Source: Halorubellus litoreus
GTDB taxonomy: Archaea > Halobacteriota > Halobacteria > Halobacteriales > Natrialbaceae
Assembly: GCF_037081675.1 (NCBI RefSeq)
Contig: NZ_JAZAQL010000002.1
Span: 1,116,001-1,180,000, forward strand
Direction of reading: 5' to 3'
Length of the DNA stretch: 64,000 bases
The position numbers and the translations under genes are program-made. A model generated the notes under the pieces. The model did not search any database and had not been told where the DNA came from. It saw only the letters and a list, made by a program, of their open reading frames with translations. Below, piece after piece: positions 58,519 through 64,000 of the stretch (the first letter of the stretch is position 1; each line of letters begins with the position of its first letter).

Positions 58519-58920
58519 ATGCTCGGGGCACTACCACCACCCGGCGCGGTCGGGCACGTGCTCGCGAGCGCTGGCGAGGTCCTGGCGGACGCGCCCCTGC
58601 TCCAGGCCGCCGTGAGCGGCCTCGACCCGCTCCAGGTGCTGTTGCTCGCGATGGCGGCCGCGTCGACCGCGCTCGGCCTGTACGTCGGCTACCAGGCGTA
58701 CCGCGGGTTCCGGCGGAACGACAGTACGCCGATGAAGTTCCTGTCGCTCGGGCTCGTCCTGCTGACGGCGGTGACGTTCGGCCTGAGCTTCGGCGGGAGT
58801 CTCGCGTTCCAGTACGACGTCGCGCCCGAGGTGCTGCGGCCGGCGTGGCAGGTCGCCGTCCGTGGGTCCCAGCTCGCGGGGCTCGCGTGCATCGTGTACG
58901 CGCTCCACCGCCGTCCCTGA
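58519..58920 (+). CDS. Membrane protein paired with HTH regulator (DUF7521-like)
   Basis: 133 residues. Three membrane helices (LQVLLLAMAAASTALGLYVG, FLSLGLVLLTAVTFGLSFGG, VRGSQLAGLACIVYALHRR), plus a hydrophobic N-terminus. Follows the ArsR-like gene by two bases, consistent with coupled expression. The role of such pairs is unknown. Confidence 0.7.
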   Translation: MLGALPPPGAVGHVLASAGEVLADAPLLQAAVSGLDPLQVLLLAMAAASTALGLYVGYQAYRGFRRNDSTPMKFLSLGLVLLTAVTFGLSFGGSLAFQYDVAPEVLRPAWQVAVRGSQLAGLACIVYALHRRP

Positions 58921-60264
58921 CTACGGTCGCGTCGCGTCCACGTCCCCTCGGACGCCGCGCGCACCATCGAGATCGGCGTCACGGAGACCGCTCGGTGCCC
59001 CCGGTTGCGTTCCATACCCCGTCCCCTCGGCGTCGCCACAGTCGAGCGACGCGGCGAACGCGACGAGCGCGTCCCGCGGATACGGACCGATGCTGGCAGC
59101 GGAGACGACGTAGTCGTCGCAGTACACGTAGACGGCTTTGGTCCGTCCGAGGTCGACGTAGAGGGCGCTGTGGCCGTCGACAGTGAGGTTCTCCGCGACG
59201 CCGCGCTCGCGGGACCGGACGATGTCGTCGCTCAGGTAGCGGCCGGCGACGAGTACGGTCGACTCGTTCGAGTACAGGACCTGGCCGCCGGTCGCGTTCA
59301 GGTCGATGCCGGCCGCGTACGCGAACTCGAACCCGTCGGGGACGCTGGGGTCGGGGACGGGAACGGTCGTGTTCGCCGCGAGCGCGGCGACCGTCGGGAA
59401 CCGGACGACGCCGGTCGCGTAGTCGACGACCTCCGTGCGCTCGCCCGGTTCGTACCGATAGGTGGACGCGGAGACGTTCGCGCCGTAGTTCAGGTTCGAG
59501 AACGTCATCACGTGCGACCAGCGTTCGCCGTCGACGGTCGCGCGACGCTCGACGCGCACCGGGAAGAACCGCTCCTGGTCGACGTAGTACGTGATGGTGA
59601 GGTTCCGCGCCGCGGTCGCGTCCGGGTCCGCGGGTTCGACGACGAGGACGTGCGTGCGTTCGTCCGCGACGGTCTCCGTGCCCCCGTAGGTGACGACGAA
59701 CGCGCTGACGTTCGCGGACGGCGCGGGCGCCGACGCCTCGCCGTCGTCGCCGCTGACGACGGTCGGGGCCGGGCCGACGCCGACGCTCGGGAGGCTAGAG
59801 ACCGTGCCGTCGCTCTCGTTCGCGGCGTCGAACGCGGCCGCGAGGAACGCGCCGAAGTCGCCGTCGTCGCCCGTGCCGAACGTCGAGTTGAACGTCGCCG
59901 CGGTGTGCGCGTACCGCTGTGCGACGTCCGCCGACGCGTTGTACTGCCAGTAGTACGCGTCGTTGGAGACGAAACGGTTCCCGCGATGCGTGGCGGGGGC
60001 GGTGACGCGCTGGCGAGCGTTCCGCGTGCCGACCTCCGCGGCGAACCGGAGCGTCGACCGGTTCGTGCGGTCGCCGGAGACCACCTCGACCTGGAGGTCG
60101 CCGGTGACGTTCCCGAGCGCCCGGTACGTCGAGGCGGCGTCGTCGCCGTCCGGGACCGGCGGAACGCCACCGTCGCCGGCCCCGCCAGGGCCGAACGAGC
60201 ACCCGGCGAGGGCGACGGCGAACGCGACCGCGGCGAGGACGAGGACCGTACGCGTTCGTGTCAT
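58921..60264 (-). CDS. Large lipoprotein (DUF7537-like)
   Basis: 447 residues. Lipobox LAGCSFG (Cys22) after a hydrophobic leader, so lipid-anchored and exported. The mature part is beta-rich with many Asn-X-Ser/Thr sites (NRSTLRF, NLTITYYVD, NESTVLV) that suit N-glycosylation. Convergent with the HTH/membrane pair. No known enzymatic domain was seen. Confidence 0.7.
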   Translation of the reverse strand: MTRTRTVLVLAAVAFAVALAGCSFGPGGAGDGGVPPVPDGDDAASTYRALGNVTGDLQVEVVSGDRTNRSTLRFAAEVGTRNARQRVTAPATHRGNRFVSNDAYYWQYNASADVAQRYAHTAATFNSTFGTGDDGDFGAFLAAAFDAANESDGTVSSLPSVGVGPAPTVVSGDDGEASAPAPSANVSAFVVTYGGTETVADERTHVLVVEPADPDATAARNLTITYYVDQERFFPVRVERRATVDGERWSHVMTFSNLNYGANVSASTYRYEPGERTEVVDYATGVVRFPTVAALAANTTVPVPDPSVPDGFEFAYAAGIDLNATGGQVLYSNESTVLVAGRYLSDDIVRSRERGVAENLTVDGHSALYVDLGRTKAVYVYCDDYVVSAASIGPYPRDALVAFAASLDCGDAEGTGYGTQPGAPSGLRDADLDGARGVRGDVDATRP

Positions 60265-60392
60265 CTCGATTGTTCGTTCGCGGAGCGTGCACGTTAGGCG
60301 TTGCGGTCGCCCGCAGCGGCCGTGGAACGAACACCCTCGGTGCAGGGCCCGGTGACGATGGCACTAAGACGGTTCGGGCCGGACGCCGAGGT

Positions 60393-61268
60393 ATGCAAGC
60401 GCTGGTCATCGTCGCACACGGCTCGCACCTCAACCCGGAGTCGAGCACGCCGACGTACGCGCACGCCGACACCATCCGGGAGACGGCGGCGTTCGACGAG
60501 GTTCGCGAGGCGTTCTGGAAGGAGGAACCGCACTTCCGGGAGGTCCTGCGGACGCTCGAGAGCGAGGAGGTGTACATCGTCCCGCTGTTCATCTCGGAGG
60601 GGTACTTCACGGAGGACGTCATCCCGCGCGAACTCCGGCTCGACGACTGGGATCCCGAGGCGTGGGAGTCCAACGGCACGAGCGCCACGCACGTGACGCT
60701 CGACGCGGGAGACGTGGAGAAGACGGTGCACTACTGTGGCCCGGTCGGCACCCACGATGCGATGAGCGACGTCATCGTTCGGCGCGCGGAGACGGTCACG
60801 GGCGACCCCGAGGTCGGCGAGGGGTTCGGGCTCGCGGTCGTCGGCCACGGCACGAAGCGCAACGAGAACTCCGCGAAGGCTATCGAGTACCACGCCGACC
60901 GGATCCGCGACATGGGGCGGTTCGACGAGGTGCAGGCGCTGTTCATGGACGAGGACCCCGAGGTCGACGACGTCACGGACTTCTTCGAGAGCGAAGATAT
61001 CGTGGTCGTCCCGCTGTTCGTCGCGGACGGCTACCACACGCAGGAGGACATCCCCGAGGACATGGGACTCACCGACGACTACCGCGACGGCTGGGAGACG
61101 CCCGCGAAGGTCGACGGCCACTACCTCTGGTACGCGGGCGCCGTCGGCACGGAACCGCTGATGGCGGACGTCGTCCTCGAACGCGCGCTGGACGCCGGCG
61201 CGGACGTCGCCGACGCCGTCGAGTACGTCAAAGAGCACACGCGCGACGCCGCGGTCACGGAGGCCTGA
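60393..61268 (+). CDS. CbiX-type sirohydrochlorin chelatase
   Basis: 291 residues from ATG 60,393. Two CbiX-like halves: VIVAHGSHLNPE and VVGHGTKRNEN carry the paired metal-binding His, and YIVPLFISEGYFTEDVIPRE plus VVPLFVADGYHTQEDIPED repeat the second motif. It inserts cobalt or nickel into sirohydrochlorin for corrinoid synthesis. The next gene is an iron-sulfur-type DR2241 protein, often linked to CbiX. Confidence 0.85.
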   Translation: MQALVIVAHGSHLNPESSTPTYAHADTIRETAAFDEVREAFWKEEPHFREVLRTLESEEVYIVPLFISEGYFTEDVIPRELRLDDWDPEAWESNGTSATHVTLDAGDVEKTVHYCGPVGTHDAMSDVIVRRAETVTGDPEVGEGFGLAVVGHGTKRNENSAKAIEYHADRIRDMGRFDEVQALFMDEDPEVDDVTDFFESEDIVVVPLFVADGYHTQEDIPEDMGLTDDYRDGWETPAKVDGHYLWYAGAVGTEPLMADVVLERALDAGADVADAVEYVKEHTRDAAVTEA

Positions 61269-61272
61269 GAGC

Positions 61273-62436
61273 ATGGACGACGAGCAACTCGCGGCGCTGT
61301 CGGCGGCGGTCACCATCGAGGACGACGTCGCGTTCGACGGCCTGCACGTCACGCGGACCGAGGACGGCTATCGGTTCGAGCTCCCGGACCTGGAACGCGG
61401 CGGGCTCTCGGAGGACGAACTGCATCGGGTGGCGCGCGCGAACCCCGAGCACGTCTCGAACTGGTACTTCTGGCACGACGTCGCGCCCACCGAGGGGTCC
61501 GCGCGGTTCGACTTCCTCCGGTACCTGGAGCGCGTCGCCGATCACGACGCGCCGACGGAGACGCGCGGGCACGGCGGCGACGCGACCCACGGGACGACGT
61601 ACGAGCCCACGGACATCTTGGACCGGTACGACGCGCTCGAACGTGGCATCGAACGCCAGTGGGGCCAGCTCCTCGTCACCGTCGAGCTCGCCGACGACGG
61701 CTACCGGCGGTACGAGGTCCGGCACGTCGACGACGCCGACGCCGACGCCGACGACCTCGACGCGCACCGCGACGTCCGGGACGCGAGAGACGTCGCGAAG
61801 TTCGACGAGAAGGGACGCTACCGGCCGTTGAAGGCCGCGCCGACACTCGTCGACGGCTGGCGGTTCCCGGAGCTGACGAGCGCGGCGGTCGTCGACGTCG
61901 TCGAGACGATCTATCCCGCGACGGTCGCGAACTGGCATCGGGAGCGCGAGGGGAACCTCGACGTCGACCACTGGGAGCCCACGATGGAACGCCAGTCCGG
62001 CATCTACGGCGTCGTCCAGACGTGGAACCGCGGCGAAGGGAAAGAGCACGTCGAGCGCGTCGCGGAGGCGTGCTGTGCGGACTCGGAGTGCCTGAAGCGC
62101 CGCGAGTGGCAGTACGACGAGGACACCGACCTCGAAGCGGACGGTGGCGTGGGCGCGTTCCCGTGCCGCGAGCCGTGCTCGATGGTCGTCTCCGCCGCCC
62201 GTCAATGGACGAAACTCGAAGGGGAGGACTCGCAGTCCTACGAGTTCGAGCTGACGCCCAGTGAGAAGGAACAGCTCGAGGCCATCATCGACACCGTCGC
62301 CGACGGCGACGTCGACGAGGTCCGCGAGGCGGACTTCCGGCACGACGCGAACCGCTGGCGGACGCGGTATCTCCGCGAGAAACGCATGGACGACGACGGG
62401 AACCTCTGCGGCGTCCCAACCGACGGCGACGACTAG
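61273..62436 (+). CDS. DR2241-type Fe-S protein
   Basis: 387 residues. Cysteine arrangement ACCADSECLKR and FPCREPCSM in the second half fits the iron-sulfur cluster region of the DR2241 family, which in some organisms is fused to CbiX. Here it is a separate gene four bases after CbiX. The rest is acidic and helical. It may hold the cluster for chelatase function or regulation. Domain identity is from memory. Confidence 0.65.
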   Translation: MDDEQLAALSAAVTIEDDVAFDGLHVTRTEDGYRFELPDLERGGLSEDELHRVARANPEHVSNWYFWHDVAPTEGSARFDFLRYLERVADHDAPTETRGHGGDATHGTTYEPTDILDRYDALERGIERQWGQLLVTVELADDGYRRYEVRHVDDADADADDLDAHRDVRDARDVAKFDEKGRYRPLKAAPTLVDGWRFPELTSAAVVDVVETIYPATVANWHREREGNLDVDHWEPTMERQSGIYGVVQTWNRGEGKEHVERVAEACCADSECLKRREWQYDEDTDLEADGGVGAFPCREPCSMVVSAARQWTKLEGEDSQSYEFELTPSEKEQLEAIIDTVADGDVDEVREADFRHDANRWRTRYLREKRMDDDGNLCGVPTDGDD

Positions 62437-62500
62437 TCGACGTTCAGCGGGCCTCGAACCCGAGTGTCGAGGTCCACGGGTCGGTACCAGTGGGGGCGTC

Positions 62501-63061
62501 TCACTCGCTGACGAGCGCGTACATCGCTGCGAGGACGCCGGCGACGACGACGAGCGCGCCGACGGCGACGACGAGGTCGCCGAACGCGAACGCCGCCCCG
62601 ACTGCGACGAGGACCGCGACGACGCCGAGGCCGAGAACCGGCAGGCTCTCCTCGGCGAGCAACCGGTCGAGCGCGCTCCCCGTGTCGTCGGTCGTCGCGG
62701 GTTCGGCGAGCGTCTCGTCCACCGGGAGGTCCGGCTCGGGTTGTTCGACGATGCCGACGTCGACGGACGACCCGGTTGCGCCGTAGCCCGCCGAGATCTC
62801 GAGCGCGCCACGTAACGGCCGCGGGCCATCGGGGACCTCGACCTGAACGACGCGCGTCGAGTCCGTCTCCACGTAGAGGTTCGTCTCGTCGAGGTGGACG
62901 CCGCGAGCGAGCGCGTCGTCCGGATGTACGTGGACGTGACTGGCGCGACCGTGATTGACGAGTTCGAGCTCGAACGTCCCCCCGGTCTCGAAGTCGGCGG
63001 TCGCTGGCGCGACCTCGTGGAGTTCCCCGCGACTCAGGTGGACGGTGAGCGTGTCGACCAC
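62501..63061 (-). CDS. Hypothetical membrane protein (DUF7524-like)
   Basis: 186 residues. The first 110 are a beta-rich soluble region starting MVDTLTVHLSRGELHEVAPA with HVHVHPDDALARGVHLDETN; the end has two helices (LPVLGLGVVAVLVAVGAAFA, LVVAVGALVVVAGVLAAMYA). Conserved haloarchaeal family with unknown function. Stop TCA at 62,501 on this strand, convergent with the DR2241-type gene. Confidence 0.65.
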   Translation of the reverse strand: MVDTLTVHLSRGELHEVAPATADFETGGTFELELVNHGRASHVHVHPDDALARGVHLDETNLYVETDSTRVVQVEVPDGPRPLRGALEISAGYGATGSSVDVGIVEQPEPDLPVDETLAEPATTDDTGSALDRLLAEESLPVLGLGVVAVLVAVGAAFAFGDLVVAVGALVVVAGVLAAMYALVSE

Positions 63062-63093
63062 GAATCTACCTCACGAGCGAGTGTAAAAAAGGT

Positions 63094-63291
63094 TCAGGCG
63101 GGGACGTCGTCGCGCATGTCCGGCGGGAGGAGGTTCGGGATGCCGTCCTCGATGGGGTAGCGTTCCCCGCACTCCGTGCAGACGAGCGTGCCGGCGAGGA
63201 CCTCCTCGTCGTCGGCGCGGTCGTCGACCTCCAGTTCGAGTTCTGACTTGTCCATCGGGCAGCAGAGAACGTCCATCAGCGACTCCTTCAT
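63094..63291 (-). CDS. Trm112 family protein
   Basis: 65 residues from ATG 63,291. LMDVLCCPMDKSELELE and CTECGERYPIEDGIPNLL are classic Trm112/YcaR features: a zinc-binding or remnant cysteine set and the conserved GIPNLLP end. Trm112 activates several RNA and protein methyltransferases. The small size and strong motif leave little doubt about family; the partners are not in this window. Confidence 0.85.
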   Translation of the reverse strand: MKESLMDVLCCPMDKSELELEVDDRADDEEVLAGTLVCTECGERYPIEDGIPNLLPPDMRDDVPA

Positions 63292-63443
63292 ACCCGGAGC
63301 GTCGGGGACGGACAGCAAAAGGCTTCGGGAACGCGGCGACGGGACGACCGTCACGTGCGATGGCGGAGAGTCAGGACTGTGCGCTCGGACCCGAACGTGT
63401 TCTTTGGTTAGATTCTTCCGTGGGTCGCGTGAACGCAAGCGTC

Positions 63444-63812
63444 ATGAGCGAGGAGACGCTCTACGAGCGATTGGGTGAACGGGAGGCTATCGAGGCGGTC
63501 GTCGACGAGTTCTACGACCGCGTGCTCGCGGACGACGAACTCGTCGCGTACTTCGAGGATTCGGATCCCGCGGACCTCAGACGGCATCAGACGCAGTTCC
63601 TGTCGCACGTCACGGGCGGGCCCGTGCAGTGGGACGGCGACGACATGGCGACGGCGCACGACCACCTCGGGGTGACGCCCGCGGACTTCGGGCGCGTCGC
63701 CGAGCACCTGGACGACGCGCTCGGCGAGTTCGACGTCCCGGACGCGGAGCGCGAGGAGGTGATGGACGCGGTGGCGTCCCTCGAAGGTGCGGTCGTGTCG
63801 GCGGACGACTGA
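63444..63812 (+). CDS. Group I truncated hemoglobin
   Basis: 122 residues from ATG 63,444. LYERLGEREAIEAVVDEFYD and RVLADDELVAYFEDSD are typical N-terminal elements, the RRHQTQFLSHVTGG stretch covers the E/F region, and HDHLGVTPADFGRVAEHLD includes the proximal-His helix. It binds heme and diatomic gases such as oxygen or NO. Function in haloarchaea is not settled. Confidence 0.85.
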   Translation: MSEETLYERLGEREAIEAVVDEFYDRVLADDELVAYFEDSDPADLRRHQTQFLSHVTGGPVQWDGDDMATAHDHLGVTPADFGRVAEHLDDALGEFDVPDAEREEVMDAVASLEGAVVSADD

Positions 63813-63851
63813 CCGCCACCGGTCGCTGCTCGCGCGGTCGATGGGAGTCGG

Positions 63852-64000
63852 TCAGACCGGGTTCTCGCGGTCGAACGCGGCAGCGACGCGTTCCCGGTCG
63901 GAGTCGCGGATGGGAACGACGCCGTCGATGACGTCGTCGACCAGTTCGCGGCGGATCTCGAACCCGTCGGCCTCGGGCGCGAGGGTCCCGGTCGCGTCCG
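63852..64000 (-). CDS. Partial CDS at right edge (C-terminus)
   Basis: Reverse-strand frame entering from the right edge and stopping at TGA (TCA at 63,852 on this strand). It encodes about 48 residues ending RVAAAFDRENPV with FEIRRELVDDVIDGVVPIRD before it. Too short for a family call. Confidence 0.5.
   Translation of the reverse strand, partial: DATGTLAPEADGFEIRRELVDDVIDGVVPIRDSDRERVAAAFDRENPV

Overview
The window is a piece of a haloarchaeal (class Halobacteria) chromosome. Proteins are strongly acidic and GC is high, except in a few AT-rich intergenic patches. Promoters look archaeal (TATA-like boxes about 25-30 nt before short leaders). The gene set includes fibrillarin/Nop5, archaeal pilins, a TFB-type cyclin-box protein and many Halobacteria-specific membrane families. 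I cannot name the genus.

1-20,243: right part of an integrated tailed provirus with a contractile (myovirus, P2/Mu-like) tail. It starts inside the major capsid protein and runs through head-tail connectors, sheath, tube, tail-assembly chaperones with a likely programmed frameshift, tape measure, baseplate hub, spike and wedge, and two fibre genes. The second fibre has a striking His-Ser-Asp ten-residue repeat. An AT-rich control region follows, then a tightly coupled cassette: a radical SAM/SPASM enzyme, two unknown proteins, a transglutaminase-like cysteine peptidase and a 51-residue protein. Next come a reverse-strand LAGLIDADG-like regulator, three type IV pilin-like genes and a tyrosine integrase whose 5' end lies against the 3' end of tRNA-Leu(UAG). 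The left boundary, terminase, portal and replication genes are outside the window.

20,244-28,250: host core genes: tRNA-Leu, a TFB-like protein, CoaD-type adenylyltransferase, a winged-helix protein, GshA, fibrillarin/Nop5, a PCNA-like paralogue, and a divergent regulator/methyltransferase pair.

28,250-53,000: a catabolic neighbourhood. A phenylacetyl-CoA epoxygenase operon (PaaABCD plus a separate PaaD zinc ribbon) has a divergent Bat-type regulator. Nearby are a PaaI-type thioesterase, enoyl-CoA hydratases, an acyl-CoA ligase, an amidohydrolase, MaoC, thiolase with an HMG-CoA-synthase-like/DUF35 partner, and a 3-hydroxyacyl-CoA dehydrogenase. Together they could take aromatic or fatty acyl-CoA down to acetyl-CoA. 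Interspersed are a sensor kinase, a YhhQ-family transporter, three GIDE-domain membrane paralogues, and a tnpB element between two related membrane proteins.

53,000-64,000: a pilin-like secreted protein, lipoproteins, CysS, a HTH/membrane-protein pair, CbiX plus a DR2241-type protein, a Trm112-like protein and a truncated hemoglobin.

The most unusual features are the viral radical SAM/peptidase cassette beside a His-rich fibre, the provirus-borne pilins, and repeated tandem or displaced copies of reverse-strand gene ends just past their stop codons (near 34.4, 40.4, 43.7 and 47.1 kb, with a related terminator-like array near 28.3 kb).
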